Shown here in pieces: positions 18,154 through 28,123 of a stretch of DNA of 59,613 nucleotides; within the stretch, counting starts at the first letter, position 1; the number at the start of each line of letters is the position of its first letter. A program made the position numbers and the translations under genes. Source of the stretch: Thermoanaerobaculia bacterium (lineage in GTDB: Bacteria; Acidobacteriota; Thermoanaerobaculia; Multivoradales; JAHEKO01); the NCBI GenBank assembly GCA_947259195.1, contig CAMYLC010000155.1, forward strand, positions 80,899 through 140,511, read 5' to 3'. Below the pieces are notes generated by a model. It had not been told where the DNA came from, ran no database searches, and was given only the letters and a program-made list of their open reading frames with translations.

Positions 18154-19350
18154 ATGCCAGGGCAAAAGGAGCTGTCAGATACCCTTCGGGGCAAGGGACG
18201 GCATCGTGCGGCGACCGGGGACGGCGGGCTCCTCTTCAGCCTGACGCCGGGCGCGACTGTGATCAGCCCGGATCGACAGCATTCGCTGACCTTCGATCGA
18301 GAAGGACGTTTGCATCTCTATTTCAGGCGGGGTGCGACCTACAAGCGGGGCCTGGCCAGCGACCTCCATCTTCGATTTCGGGACCATGGGCGCCAGCGAC
18401 GCCAGCTCTCTCCCGAGGAGGCAGGATCGATCTTCGCTGAGGCCTATCAACAGGCGCGAGAGATCGCGAGCCGAGTCGATGGCGAGCTCGAAGCCCGCCT
18501 GAGCGAGGAAGTCCTGCGGTGGACCCCGGAGAGCCTCGCAGCGGAGCGTCAGCGCTTCCTGTCCTGCTATCGCCCTATCGCGATCCTGCCGCCGGATCAG
18601 TATCTCTCGATCGTGCTCCAAGCGACGCAAGGCTGTAGCTGGAACCGGTGCACATTCTGCAACTTCTACATGGACCGCCCGTTCAGACCCAAGTCGACGG
18701 TCGAATTCCGGCAGCATACGGAAGGGGTGAAGGACCTGCTGGGAGAAGGCGTCAAGCTACGTCGAGGGATCTTCCTGGCTGACGGGAACGCGTTGGCATT
18801 GTCGCTGAACAGGCTGGAGCCGATGATCAGCATCGCCAAGGAGATCTTTCCCGAGCGCTCGCTCGTCGGCTTCGTCGACCTCTTCAGCGGTGAGCGGCAT
18901 CCTGTTGCTCACTGGAGGCGGCTGGGTCAGTTGGGTCTGAAACGGGTCTATGTGGGTATGGAAACGGGCTTGGACGAGCTTCTGGGACTCGTCAACAAGC
19001 CAGGCTCCGCAGCGGAGTTGAGTGCTTTCGTGGGCGATCTCAAGAGAGCTTCCTTGAGCGTTTGTCTCATTGTCATAGTGGGTCTAGGCGGCCGTGAGTA
19101 CCGATCCGAACACTCACGGGCCAGCCTCGAGGTCCTGGACAGCCTGCCTCTGGATGAGACCGACTTGATCTACCTGTCGCCGCTCGTACTGCAACCTGGA
19201 ACGACAGATTACCGGTCGAGGCAAGGAGACACCCCTTTGACCCCCATGACGGAAGACGAGATCGAGGTGGAGTTGCAGCAGATGGCGACGAGAATTCGAG
19301 GGCTCGGTGTCAAGACAAGTCGGTACGACATCCGAGAGTTCATCTACTGA
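18154..19350 (+). CDS. Radical SAM protein with CX4CX2C cluster motif
   Basis: A 398-residue radical SAM enzyme. The 4Fe-4S motif is QGCSWNRCTFCNF (near 163-175), with four residues between the first two cysteines instead of three. This is a known variant in a YgiQ-like branch ('CPYNRCTFC'). Further signatures are FLADGNAL (GGE-like strand 2), VYVGMETG and LIVIVGLGG. The N-terminal 150 residues have no recognisable domain. It starts 13 bases after the cytidylate-kinase-like gene without an obvious ribosome binding site, suggesting coupling to it. The substrate is unknown. Confidence 0.82.
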   Translation: MPGQKELSDTLRGKGRHRAATGDGGLLFSLTPGATVISPDRQHSLTFDREGRLHLYFRRGATYKRGLASDLHLRFRDHGRQRRQLSPEEAGSIFAEAYQQAREIASRVDGELEARLSEEVLRWTPESLAAERQRFLSCYRPIAILPPDQYLSIVLQATQGCSWNRCTFCNFYMDRPFRPKSTVEFRQHTEGVKDLLGEGVKLRRGIFLADGNALALSLNRLEPMISIAKEIFPERSLVGFVDLFSGERHPVAHWRRLGQLGLKRVYVGMETGLDELLGLVNKPGSAAELSAFVGDLKRASLSVCLIVIVGLGGREYRSEHSRASLEVLDSLPLDETDLIYLSPLVLQPGTTDYRSRQGDTPLTPMTEDEIEVELQQMATRIRGLGVKTSRYDIREFIY

Positions 19351-19433
19351 AATGGGCTGACGGGCCCACCGAGACTCGCGCCGCGCTCCTCGCAGCGCCC
19401 GAAGTCTGTTCGACCTCTCTTCGAAGGTGGTAC

Positions 19434-19462
19434 TTGCCAGGACTCGGGCAGGACGGTAAGTT
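19434..19462 (+). promoter_or_regulatory. Possible sigma-70 promoter for the FAR-like gene
   Basis: TTGCCA and TAAGTT are separated by 17 bases, ending 42 bases before ATG 19505. The -35 is decent and the -10 is weak, so this is only a candidate. The 154 bases between the radical SAM gene and the FAR-like gene show no other feature. Confidence 0.3.
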
Positions 19463-19504
19463 GGGTATCATCAATTCGTATTTCTGTTGCCGGAGACTAC
19501 CGCG

Positions 19505-21361
19505 ATGAGTGTAGACACGCCTCTGCCTGATGAGATGAATCCCTCGCACTACATCGAGAAGGTGAGCCTCATCACGGGAGAAACGATCAACGAACAGATT
19601 CTGCCGAAACAACTTCTGGTCCAGCACCATCGCGACTATCACCTGGTGGATATCCATGCGCGTCACATGATGAGTCGGGTGGTGCGCGAGACCGGGAGCC
19701 CCGAAGAGGCTCGCAGGCGAATGCGAAAGGTGCGTCGCAAGGGCCAGAGAGCGGCTGAAGTGGTGGCAAGACTGATTGGGCAATCTGACGTTTCCAAGGT
19801 CTCGAAGGCACTGTTCGGTTTGAAGGACAAGGAGTACTTTTTCCGTTTCAAGAAGCCACCGGTGGAAGAGGCTGCGATCCAACGACAATTGGCGGAGCTG
19901 CGTGAACAAGCCGCCGTGCAGCTGGACAAGCTATCAGTCGAGGGGCGCCCGGCACTGCGGGTTCTGCTGACCGGAGGTACCGGCTTTGTCGGCAAGGAGA
20001 TCATCTGGCAGGCGGCGCACGACGACGACATTGTCGAGATGATCGTGGTGATTCGACCTCGACAGATCGTCGACCGAAAGACGGCAGAAGTGGTGAAGAT
20101 CGTCAGTCCGGCGGAGAGAGGCGAAACGCTGCTGGATCGACTGTGGCTCGAAGACCCCGAAGTGCGTTCCAAGTTCACCTTCGTCGAAGGCGATGTGGAA
20201 CAGCCCAATCTGGGAATCGACGACGGCGTTCTGGAGAGCCTGGGACAGCGGATTACTCATGTCGTTCACTGTGCTGCCAGCGTCGCCTTCGACGACCCAT
20301 ACGAGAAGTCGTTTCGCACCAATGTGACGGGGACCGTGAATGCCCTGGAGTTTTCTTACGCGCTGCAATCGTCACCGGGAAGCTCTTTCGTTGCCCACGA
20401 GAGTATAGAAACCTCTTACATCCACGGTCGCAAGGTGACAGGTCTGGCGCGAGAGGCGCAAGTGGTATTCCCACGAAATTTCTACAACAACTTCTACGAG
20501 GCGACGAAAGCCATGGCCTCCTTCGAGACCGAGCGCTTCATGCTGGAGAAGGGGCTGAGGGTCGTCCAGCTGTGTCCCGCCATCGTCATCGGAGAGACCA
20601 GAGCCGGGAACAATCGAGGAGACGCCAAGGTGGTCAACGCCCCGGTGAACCTATTCGGTCGGGCCCAGGAGGCCCTGGTCTCGAAGGAAGGCAGCTGGAT
20701 CGATCGATCCAAAGGGGCGATGCTAGCCAAGATGGCCTGTGTCTTTCCTGCCGACCCCACGGCCGAGCTCAATCTGGTACCGGTTGACCGGGTCGTGGCT
20801 GGAATTCTCGCAGCGCTCAAGAAGCCAGCGGCTGTAGGCAAGAGAGTCCACCTGGCGGGGGATCATCGGCTCACCTCTCACCAGATCGCCCAGATCGTGC
20901 AGGAGGAATTGGGCGTCAGGGTGAAGCTGGCGGAACCGACGCTGCATCGAACCGTTACCCTGCCGATCGTTACGAAAGTCCTGAAAACCGCCAAACAGGA
21001 CAAGATCGCCAACGCTCTCGACAAGTTGGGCACGATCTTCGCCCCTTACAGCGAGTGGGGCCAGCCGATCCACCAGGTCGGCAACGATGTGAAGGTTCTC
21101 GGATTGTCGACGCCGCGTCCCAATACCGAGCACGTGTTTCGGCTCTTGTGCCGGCACAACCGCTTCGTTCAGGAGTTCGGCAAGGTGAGGGATCTGGACG
21201 AAATCTCTCGCCGAGAAAAGGCCTGGTGGAATTTCATGCTGGGTCTGGAAGATGAAATGGGAATGCCGGTTGGAGCCATTCCGGCTGACAAGTTCCACGC
21301 CATGATGGCCGAGCGACTCGATACCGGCAGCTTCACTCTGCTAGGTAGCGGAGAAGCCTGA
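19505..21361 (+). CDS. Fatty acyl reductase-like protein (FAR / NAD_binding_4)
   Basis: From ATG 19505 (GGAG 9 bases upstream) the 618-residue protein has an extended-SDR domain of the fatty acyl-CoA reductase type. Its dinucleotide motif is LLTGGTGFVGKEI (about 154-166), followed by VHCAASVAFDDPY and the catalytic pair in FYEATKAMA (YxxxK, about residue 330). Family enzymes reduce fatty acyl thioesters to aldehydes or alcohols with NAD(P)H. The first 150 residues are charged, probably helical, and not recognised. The C-terminal 130 residues are also unassigned. It lies beside an SDR gene (convergent) and an acyl-ACP-reductase-like gene, which together suggest fatty aldehyde/alcohol production. 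Confidence 0.83.
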   Translation: MSVDTPLPDEMNPSHYIEKVSLITGETINEQILPKQLLVQHHRDYHLVDIHARHMMSRVVRETGSPEEARRRMRKVRRKGQRAAEVVARLIGQSDVSKVSKALFGLKDKEYFFRFKKPPVEEAAIQRQLAELREQAAVQLDKLSVEGRPALRVLLTGGTGFVGKEIIWQAAHDDDIVEMIVVIRPRQIVDRKTAEVVKIVSPAERGETLLDRLWLEDPEVRSKFTFVEGDVEQPNLGIDDGVLESLGQRITHVVHCAASVAFDDPYEKSFRTNVTGTVNALEFSYALQSSPGSSFVAHESIETSYIHGRKVTGLAREAQVVFPRNFYNNFYEATKAMASFETERFMLEKGLRVVQLCPAIVIGETRAGNNRGDAKVVNAPVNLFGRAQEALVSKEGSWIDRSKGAMLAKMACVFPADPTAELNLVPVDRVVAGILAALKKPAAVGKRVHLAGDHRLTSHQIAQIVQEELGVRVKLAEPTLHRTVTLPIVTKVLKTAKQDKIANALDKLGTIFAPYSEWGQPIHQVGNDVKVLGLSTPRPNTEHVFRLLCRHNRFVQEFGKVRDLDEISRREKAWWNFMLGLEDEMGMPVGAIPADKFHAMMAERLDTGSFTLLGSGEA

Positions 21362-21393
21362 GCCGATCCTTCGTTGAATAGGTAGCAGAGGGC

Positions 21394-22218
21394 TCAGTCG
21401 CCAGGCTCCTCTGCATGGCCCGACCAGGACTTCATCCCTGTCGTTACTCCCATCAGGTCGGCCAGCCCATCGGACAAGAAGCGAGGCAGGATTCCTTTCA
21501 AGAGCGGTGTAAGTTTGACCAGGTAGGGCTCCAGAACCATCTCCTGACGCTTCAAGATCGCAGTCCGAACCTTCTCGACCAGCTGCTCGGGCTTGAGAAA
21601 AGGCATCAGCAGGGGCGGCCGGACGCCATCGAACATCCCAGTGTCGACGTAGCCCGGGCAAACGGTGGTGACCCCGACGTGCTTGTGGCCCAGCTCTGCC
21701 ATCTCTTGACGAATCGACTCGGTGAATCCCAGCACGGCCCACTTGCTCGAAGCGTAGGTTGAGCCCCAGGGTAGAGGGACGAGGCCGGATGCGCTGCCGA
21801 TGTTCACCAGATGGCCCTCCTCGGCAGCGATCAGGTCGGGTAGGAAGTAGTAGGTCATGGCCACGACTCCAGAGACGTTGACCTGGTAGGTAAGCAGGTG
21901 CTTGTCGAGCGGGAGGTCGAGGAAAGGGCCGCCGAACACCACCCCCGCATTGTTCACCAGAACCTCCACCGGACCGAGCTGATCATGCAGGCGCTGTCGG
22001 AAGTCTGGCAGAGCCTCGATGTCGGTCACGTCCAGCGTGAAAACCGAGCATTCGACCTGGTCCTGTTGCAGGCTCTCGCGGGCCCGATCCAGCTCCTCGG
22101 TCTCGAGGTCGGCAAGGACGATCCTGCCGCCATCTCGCCCGAGGCGCCGAGCCATGGCGAGTCCGATTCCGCGGGCCCCACCGGTGATGAGAATCAGCTT
22201 GTCACGGAGGCTGCGCAT
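21394..22218 (-). CDS. Short-chain dehydrogenase/reductase (SDR)
   Basis: A 274-residue classical SDR that probably reduces a keto or aldehyde group, or oxidises an alcohol, with NAD(P). It shows the nucleotide motif ITGGARGIGLAMARRL (TGxxxGxG), the structural NNAGV, the catalytic Ser in IGSASG and YASSK (YxxxK). The start at ATG 22218 is set by AAGGAGG 9 bases upstream; an upstream in-frame start at 22272 has none. It is divergent from the AAR-like gene across a 145-base gap and convergent with the FAR-like gene, so all three could serve one pathway. Its substrate cannot be read from sequence. Confidence 0.88.
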   Translation of the reverse strand: MRSLRDKLILITGGARGIGLAMARRLGRDGGRIVLADLETEELDRARESLQQDQVECSVFTLDVTDIEALPDFRQRLHDQLGPVEVLVNNAGVVFGGPFLDLPLDKHLLTYQVNVSGVVAMTYYFLPDLIAAEEGHLVNIGSASGLVPLPWGSTYASSKWAVLGFTESIRQEMAELGHKHVGVTTVCPGYVDTGMFDGVRPPLLMPFLKPEQLVEKVRTAILKRQEMVLEPYLVKLTPLLKGILPRFLSDGLADLMGVTTGMKSWSGHAEEPGD

Positions 22219-22363
22219 GTGTCTCTTCCTCCTTGGTCTGGTTGCCTGCCAGAGCAACGGTTGCTGATGCATTCAGCCTAGCACGGCATTCGGGAACCCG
22301 GAGCGCGCTCGCCACTCCATGAGATTGCGCTACACTGGAAATGGGGGGTTGGAGGACTGCAAA

Positions 22364-24568
22364 GTGAAACACGTGCTTGTTGTCGGCCTGGACGAGGGCA
22401 CCGAGGACATCGAGCTGGAGTTTCAAGGCGAGGCGGTTCGTCTGGAGACAAGAGGTTGCGCCGGCGATATTGGTGTGGCCGCCGGGTTGATCGCCGGATT
22501 CGAGGGCAAGGTGGATGTGATCGCTCTCGATGGACTGCCGCTGGACCTCGAGCTGGGTAATGCCAGTCGGCCTTATAGACATACTGCCGGCTTGGCTCTG
22601 GCTGCCGCGCGAACCCCCATCGTCGATGGCACTGGCATCCGCTCCGCACTGGAGCGTTGGAGCGTCTCCCTGGTCGACCGAGCCGAACCGGGGATCTTCA
22701 GCCAGAAGAGAATCTTGATGGTGCCGGGTCTCAACCACGTGGGCCTGACCCATGCGCTGGGGCGTCGCTCACCGCATCTTCGATTCGCCGATCCGGAGGT
22801 CTTCTTCGGGCTTCCGAGTTTGCCAGGGGTTGGCAGTCAATATACCCTCCATCAGACCGAAACTCTGGTCTTGAGCCGGTTGCAGGGAGCCTCTATCTCG
22901 AGGCTCTCGCCAATGTTGGCGGACGGTCCGCGGCTGGAGACTTCAGCTCGTTTTCGTTGGGCTGATGTGCTCGCTGGGGACATCCGAATGATCCGCTGCC
23001 ACGCGCCTTCGGATCTTCCTCACAAGACCGTTGTGGTCCCGTTCGCTCGGCAGGAAGATATCGAGGATCTTGCAGAGCGGGGAGTTTCGATCCTGGTGAC
23101 CCTCATGCCTACGCTCGAGCCCGAAGCGGAGCTGGCGAGGCACTCGGCTGCGATTGTCGAAGCACTCTGCGTGGCAACTGATGCCCGCCCGCACGCAGAG
23201 CTTTACGAGGGCACCTATCTCAACTTGCTGGCCGAGTTGGACTGGCAACCGGGTATTCGCTACCTACAGGCGGCGGAGGCCGGAGTCAACCGCTTCGCTT
23301 TTGTGATTCATCCCTTGAATGTCGGACAGATCCACAACCACCCGACGTTTCGTTGGACCCGCCATCTGCCGGACTCGTTGGTGGAGAACGTTGCGGCCTA
23401 TCTGCCTCCGTTCTATATCTCCAGAATCACCGGCGCGCAGTCGCCGACAACACTACGGCAGGTCGAAGGCCACCTCATCAGTCTTGGCGCTACGCCGAAG
23501 CAGATGCTGAAGCGGGGGGAGCGATTTACCTACTCACGGCTCAACAAGGCCGCCAGGCTGGCGGAACGGCGAGGCTGCCGGCTCATGGGCCTGGGGGCCT
23601 TCACCAGCGTCGTCGGCGATGCAGGTGTCACCGTCGCTCACGAAACGGATATCGCAATCACCAGCGGCAACAGCCTGACGGTGGCAGCTACCCTCGAAGC
23701 CGCCAAGCAAGGCGCTATCAGAATGGGTCTGACCGATCTGACACGTGGTCGGGCGATGATCATCGGGGCGACCGGCTCGATCGGCTCTGTTTGTTCTCGC
23801 CTGCTGGCGCAGGCGATCGGCGATGTAGTGCTGGTCTCGATCGAGCCGGAGAAGTTGATCGAGCTCAGGCGAACCATCGAAGCCGAGACCCCCGGCGTCC
23901 GGGTCAGCATTGCGACCAAGCCCGGGAGCCTGGTGGGTGAATGTGATTTGATCGTTACTGCGACATCGGCCTTCGGGCAACGCATCCTGAATATCTCTGA
24001 CTGCAAACCCGGGGCGATCATCTGCGACGTGGCCCGGCCGCCCGATATCAGCCAGGCCGAGGCGGCGCTGCGCCCCGATCTGCTGATCATTGAAAGCGGA
24101 GAGGTACTGCTGCCGGGCGACGTGGATTTCGGCTATGACATCGGCTTGCCACCCCAGACGGCTTACGCCTGTCTGGCGGAGACAGCTCTGCTGGCCATGG
24201 AGGGGCGCTTCGAGGACTACACCCTGGGCCGCTACATCGAGATGGACCGGGTCAAGGAGATCTTCCGGCTGTTCCAAAAGCACAAGTTGGAGATCGCCGG
24301 TCTGCGGTCCTTCGGTCGGCAGCTGTCGGAGGAGGATTTCCGCCACAAGATAGAGCTGGCTGACCGCCTTCGGCAAGATCCTGGAGGCTTCAGGGAGTGT
24401 CAAGCCGCAGTCCGGGCGGGGCTGGAGAGGATTCCGCGGACTTCAAAAGGAGTGCAGGCGGGAGGCTCTGGGACAGCCACGCTTTGGTTGGCCGCGGCGG
24501 GCGGGTTGGGCCTCGTAGGCTTCTGGCTGGGCCGTCGCCGAAGGAGATCGAAGCGATACTCCGCTTGA
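22364..24568 (+). CDS. Acyl-ACP reductase (AAR)-like protein with novel N-terminal half and C-terminal membrane anchor
   Basis: From GTG 22364 (GGAGG 8 bases upstream; an ATG at 22319 would add 15 residues) the protein has 734 residues. About 310 to 650 follow cyanobacterial long-chain acyl-ACP reductase throughout: [48 protein letters not shown], the NADPH motif [25 protein letters not shown], and [14 protein letters not shown]. The last contains the cysteine (603) at the position I recall as catalytic in the cyanobacterial enzyme. The first 310 residues are not recognised. A helix near 690-715 ([17 protein letters not shown]) followed by RRRRRSKR looks like a tail anchor. Likely reaction: fatty acyl-ACP or acyl-CoA to aldehyde. 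Confidence 0.8.
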   Translation: MKHVLVVGLDEGTEDIELEFQGEAVRLETRGCAGDIGVAAGLIAGFEGKVDVIALDGLPLDLELGNASRPYRHTAGLALAAARTPIVDGTGIRSALERWSVSLVDRAEPGIFSQKRILMVPGLNHVGLTHALGRRSPHLRFADPEVFFGLPSLPGVGSQYTLHQTETLVLSRLQGASISRLSPMLADGPRLETSARFRWADVLAGDIRMIRCHAPSDLPHKTVVVPFARQEDIEDLAERGVSILVTLMPTLEPEAELARHSAAIVEALCVATDARPHAELYEGTYLNLLAELDWQPGIRYLQAAEAGVNRFAFVIHPLNVGQIHNHPTFRWTRHLPDSLVENVAAYLPPFYISRITGAQSPTTLRQVEGHLISLGATPKQMLKRGERFTYSRLNKAARLAERRGCRLMGLGAFTSVVGDAGVTVAHETDIAITSGNSLTVAATLEAAKQGAIRMGLTDLTRGRAMIIGATGSIGSVCSRLLAQAIGDVVLVSIEPEKLIELRRTIEAETPGVRVSIATKPGSLVGECDLIVTATSAFGQRILNISDCKPGAIICDVARPPDISQAEAALRPDLLIIESGEVLLPGDVDFGYDIGLPPQTAYACLAETALLAMEGRFEDYTLGRYIEMDRVKEIFRLFQKHKLEIAGLRSFGRQLSEEDFRHKIELADRLRQDPGGFRECQAAVRAGLERIPRTSKGVQAGGSGTATLWLAAAGGLGLVGFWLGRRRRRSKRYSA

Positions 24569-24597
24569 TTTCATGGCCAGCTTCCGCCGGTCACCGA

Positions 24598-26994
24598 TCA
24601 GGTGTCGTCGAGGACTTGACGCACCTTGTTGGCTAGCGCGTCGGGTGTGAAGGGCTTCTCGAGGAAATTGGTTTCGGGATCGAGCTCACCGTGATGGGTG
24701 AGCACGTCGTCGCTGTGCCCGGATATAAAGAGAACCTTGAGGTCGGGTCGAGCGGCCAGAGCCGCCTCGGCCAACTTGGCGCCACTCAATCCGGGCATGA
24801 CGACGTCGGTGAGTAGCATGTGCAGAGGTTCCTGCATTCCATCGAGGATCCGGAGGGCCTGAGCTCCATTCTCGGCTGTTGTTACGTGATATCCGCTGTT
24901 CTCGAGGATCTTGCAGGCTAGAGCCCTGACTCCGTCCTCATCCTCGACCAACAGGATGTTCTCCGTGCCTGGTGATTGCCCTTCCAGCTCGGCCGCTGGT
25001 CGCTCGTGGGTGTCGGCCTTTTCGATGCGCGGTAGATAGATCCTGAACCGCGTTCCCTTGCTGGGCTCGCTGTCGACCCAGATATAGCCGCCACTTTGTT
25101 TGACGATGCCGTAGACAGTCGAAAGACCGAGACCGGTTCCTTTGCCCACCTCCTTCGTGGTGAAGAAGGGCTCGAAGATTCTCGACTGATCGTTAGTCGG
25201 TATGCCGCGGCCGGTGTCGGTCACCGCCAGCATCGAGTAGGGCCCCTCGATCACTTCGTAGTTGCCGTCGCTGAAGCTCGGATCCAACCGCACGTTGGCA
25301 GTCTCGATGGTAAGACGGCCACCGTCGGGCATGGCATCGCGGGCGTTGACCGCCAGATTGACCAGCACCAGCTCCAACTGACTGGGGTCAGCCTTGACCC
25401 AATCCAGCTGCGGATCGAGCTCGGTCTCCAGCTCGATGCTCTCGCCGACCAGTCTGCGCAGCATATTGCTCATATCGCAGACAATCGTATTGAAGGTCAG
25501 GACCTCGGGCACCATCATCTGCTTGCGGCTGAAAGCGAGTAGCTGGCGGGTGAGGGAGGCGGCCCGGCGAGCCGCCTTGCTGACCTCATCGATCTGTCCG
25601 CGAAGGTCGTCCCTCGGCGACAGCTGCCTGGCCATGAGCTCGACGTTGCCGATGATGACGGTCAGGAGGTTGTTGAAGTCGTGAGCGATGCCACCGGCCA
25701 GTTGTCCTACGGCCTCCAGACGCTGGGCTCTCCGCAGTCGCTCTTCACTCTCGACCAGCGCCTCTTGAGCGTCCTTCCAGGAGGAAATGTCGCGAGCGAC
25801 TCCCAGAATCCCCGTGGGTCGACGCTTCTCGTCCCGGAGGAGGGTCATCTTGACCTCGCACCAGAGGGGAGTTCCGTTCTTGGCCACCAGCTCGAGGTCG
25901 AGGGTTCGAGTGCGGGAAAGACCGGTCTCGACCTCATTCTCGAATCTCAGCTCTTCCAGGAGGGTGTCTCGGGCCAAGGGAAAGGAGTCGGCGGCGAGCA
26001 GCTGACCGAGATCGACGCCGGGCAGCTCGTCGGGTCGGTAGCCGAGCAACCGCCAGACAGACGGGCTTGCGTAGGTGAGCTGTTGATCGAGGTCCATCGT
26101 CCAGATGACGTCGGAAATGGCCCCAGTGAGGAGGAGAAACCGCTCTTCGCTCTGGCGCAATTTCTCTTCGGCGCGGCGCCGCCCCGATATGTCGCGGCCG
26201 ACAGACTGGATCTCGAGGAGCACTCCGTCTTTGTCGAAAAACCCGTGATCGGTCCATTCCTGCCAGCAAGCGAGCCCATCGGACGTCAGGACGCGGTGCT
26301 CGTCTATGGCGGTCGGCGTGGCAGTGGAGAGAGAGGTGATCTTGGCTCTAACGCGGTCCCGATCCTGCTCGTGGACCCGCTGAAAGAGGCTCGTCCCGAG
26401 GATTGCGGCCCGAGGCTGATCGAAGAACCGACAGTAGGCGTCATTGACGAATGTGTGAGTACCGTCCGGCAGCCACCTGACGATGAACTCGGTCTGGGTC
26501 TCGACGAGGCTCCGATATCGGGCCTCGCTTCGTTTGAGGGCGCGGATGGTGTGGCGCTGTTCGGTGACGTTGCTGCAGCTGACAGCGAGTGAGCTCAGGC
26601 TCTGCCCGCTGAGAACGGGGGCCACTCGGATCTCGAGGGTCCAGGCCTGACCGCTTTGCGCTCGGTACTCCACCTCGCACCGATCCTGGATCTTGCGGTC
26701 CATGACTCTCTGCAGGCACTCGGTCAGGTCCCGACGAAAGCGAATCGGCAGAAGCGAGGAGAGCTTGTGGCCGATCATTGCCGCCAGATCGAGATCCGGC
26801 AGGGGGCGGTTGGCGACCAGGACTACGCCCTCCAGGTCCAGCATAAGGAGGTAGTCTGGAGCGTTCTCGGCCAGAGCCCGCTTTTCTTGATGGGCCCAGT
26901 CGGAATCAGGGGTCCTCGGGGGTGCCGAGGAGCCAAGTGGCAAGGCGCCACCCGCGGCTTTCGAGCTGGAGGAGCCTTCGCTCATGATCTTCAC
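24598..26994 (-). CDS. Hybrid sensor histidine kinase with PAS domains and receiver
   Basis: A 798-residue cytoplasmic kinase with no membrane segment. Four PAS-like domains come first (starting near 40, 160, 280 and 400). The dimerisation/phosphoacceptor segment follows, with GGIAHDFNNLLT holding the phospho-His. The HATPase domain (NLAVNARDAMPDGG N box, VTDTGRGIP G1, GTGLGLSTVYGIV G2) is next. A C-terminal receiver (ILLVEDEDGVR, acceptor Asp in LLTDVVMPGLSG, Lys in LEKPF) ends the protein. The H-D-F-N-N acceptor style is common in stand-alone hybrid kinases. GTG 26994 or ATG 26985 may be the start; neither has a clear ribosome binding site. No separate response regulator is adjacent. Confidence 0.93.
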   Translation of the reverse strand: MKIMSEGSSSSKAAGGALPLGSSAPPRTPDSDWAHQEKRALAENAPDYLLMLDLEGVVLVANRPLPDLDLAAMIGHKLSSLLPIRFRRDLTECLQRVMDRKIQDRCEVEYRAQSGQAWTLEIRVAPVLSGQSLSSLAVSCSNVTEQRHTIRALKRSEARYRSLVETQTEFIVRWLPDGTHTFVNDAYCRFFDQPRAAILGTSLFQRVHEQDRDRVRAKITSLSTATPTAIDEHRVLTSDGLACWQEWTDHGFFDKDGVLLEIQSVGRDISGRRRAEEKLRQSEERFLLLTGAISDVIWTMDLDQQLTYASPSVWRLLGYRPDELPGVDLGQLLAADSFPLARDTLLEELRFENEVETGLSRTRTLDLELVAKNGTPLWCEVKMTLLRDEKRRPTGILGVARDISSWKDAQEALVESEERLRRAQRLEAVGQLAGGIAHDFNNLLTVIIGNVELMARQLSPRDDLRGQIDEVSKAARRAASLTRQLLAFSRKQMMVPEVLTFNTIVCDMSNMLRRLVGESIELETELDPQLDWVKADPSQLELVLVNLAVNARDAMPDGGRLTIETANVRLDPSFSDGNYEVIEGPYSMLAVTDTGRGIPTNDQSRIFEPFFTTKEVGKGTGLGLSTVYGIVKQSGGYIWVDSEPSKGTRFRIYLPRIEKADTHERPAAELEGQSPGTENILLVEDEDGVRALACKILENSGYHVTTAENGAQALRILDGMQEPLHMLLTDVVMPGLSGAKLAEAALAARPDLKVLFISGHSDDVLTHHGELDPETNFLEKPFTPDALANKVRQVLDDT

Positions 26995-27161
26995 AGGTTG
27001 CGTTACCCTCTGCCCCGACTAGGAGCTCGGACGGAAGCAGGGCACGCGAAGCTACAGTGACTTGTCTACCATGCCAGGGCCCACACTACTATGGATTGCT
27101 CGACAGTCTGACTTCGAGGGAGAAGGACGGGCCTGGTCTTGCCGAGCCCGACGGGGCGGGC

Positions 27162-28052
27162 CTAGTAGATCGTCTGACCCAGCAAGGAGGCCACGAGCTC
27201 GACGCAGATCTTCGCCGTGCGGTTCTGGTAGTCGAGAATCGGGTTGATCTCGACGACATCGACGGAGCCGACGTTGGCGCTCGCTGCCACGAGCTCCAAG
27301 AGGACATGAGCTTCGCGGTAGGTCAGGCCTCCAGGTACCGGGGTACCAACGCCGGGCGCTTCAGTCGGGTCGAGGCTGTCCATATCCAGACTGACGTGAA
27401 TTCTCGCCAGGTGGGCCAGGCTCCGAATGGCCTGGTTGGCGACCTGCCCGATTCCCTGTTCGTCGATCTCGCGCATGGTGAAGACCGTAATGCCGCTGGC
27501 ACGGAGCAGCGATCTCTCGGCGAAATCGAGGCTGCGGAGCCCGACGAGTACCACATTCTCGGCGGAGACCTTGGGGCCCGGCCTGCCGATGTCTACCAGC
27601 TGGGAGCTCCCCTGTCCGGTGAGTGCAGCAAGTGGCATGCCGTGGAGGTTTCCGGTGGGCGAGGTACTGGGAGTGTTGAAGTCCCCATGAGCGTCGATCC
27701 AAAGGAGACCTGCCGGGCCTCTCTCGGTGGCGGCTGCCACCGTGCCGAGCGCGATCGAGTGGTCGCCACCGAGAAATACGGGGATCTCGCCCTCAGCTAT
27801 GGCTTCCAATCCAGCTTCGTAGACGGCCGTGCATGCTTCCACCACCGCCGGTAGGAAAGCCATGCCGCCCTCCGCCGGAAGTTCGTCACGGACGGGAATC
27901 TCTACGTTTCCACAGTCTCGGACCCTGCAGCCGATCTGTCGCAAATGGTCGTCCAGGCCTGCATATCGCAGCGCGCTCGGGCCCATGTCCACGCCACGTC
28001 GTGACTGTCCGAGATCCAGCGGCACGCCGACGATTTTGACCACCCTATCCAC
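27162..28052 (-). CDS. rocF: Arginase
   Basis: A 296-residue ureohydrolase that hydrolyses arginine to ornithine and urea with a two-manganese site. All metal-binding blocks are present: LGGDHSIALG, WIDAHGDFNTP, and SLDMDSLDP, with EINPIL near the end. DFNTP plus GNLHGMPLA is the arginase pattern rather than agmatinase or formimidoglutamase. GTG 28052 is chosen because AAGGAGAGG lies 5 bases upstream; the longer frame to 28106 has no such site. The next gene upstream on the same strand ends 71 bases away, so it may or may not be co-transcribed. Confidence 0.93.
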   Translation of the reverse strand: MDRVVKIVGVPLDLGQSRRGVDMGPSALRYAGLDDHLRQIGCRVRDCGNVEIPVRDELPAEGGMAFLPAVVEACTAVYEAGLEAIAEGEIPVFLGGDHSIALGTVAAATERGPAGLLWIDAHGDFNTPSTSPTGNLHGMPLAALTGQGSSQLVDIGRPGPKVSAENVVLVGLRSLDFAERSLLRASGITVFTMREIDEQGIGQVANQAIRSLAHLARIHVSLDMDSLDPTEAPGVGTPVPGGLTYREAHVLLELVAASANVGSVDVVEINPILDYQNRTAKICVELVASLLGQTIY

Positions 28053-28123
28053 TATTGCCTCTCCTTCGTTCAGCTGGTGTCCCAACGCCTCGCCGGGCGA
28101 GTCCAAGGAGATCGACTGGCGGC

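Noticed and set aside
18140..18170. GTTCGAATCCC resembling a tRNA T-arm between the cytidylate-kinase-like and radical SAM genes
   Set aside because: Only 13 bases separate the two genes, and no matching acceptor, D or anticodon arm exists on either side.
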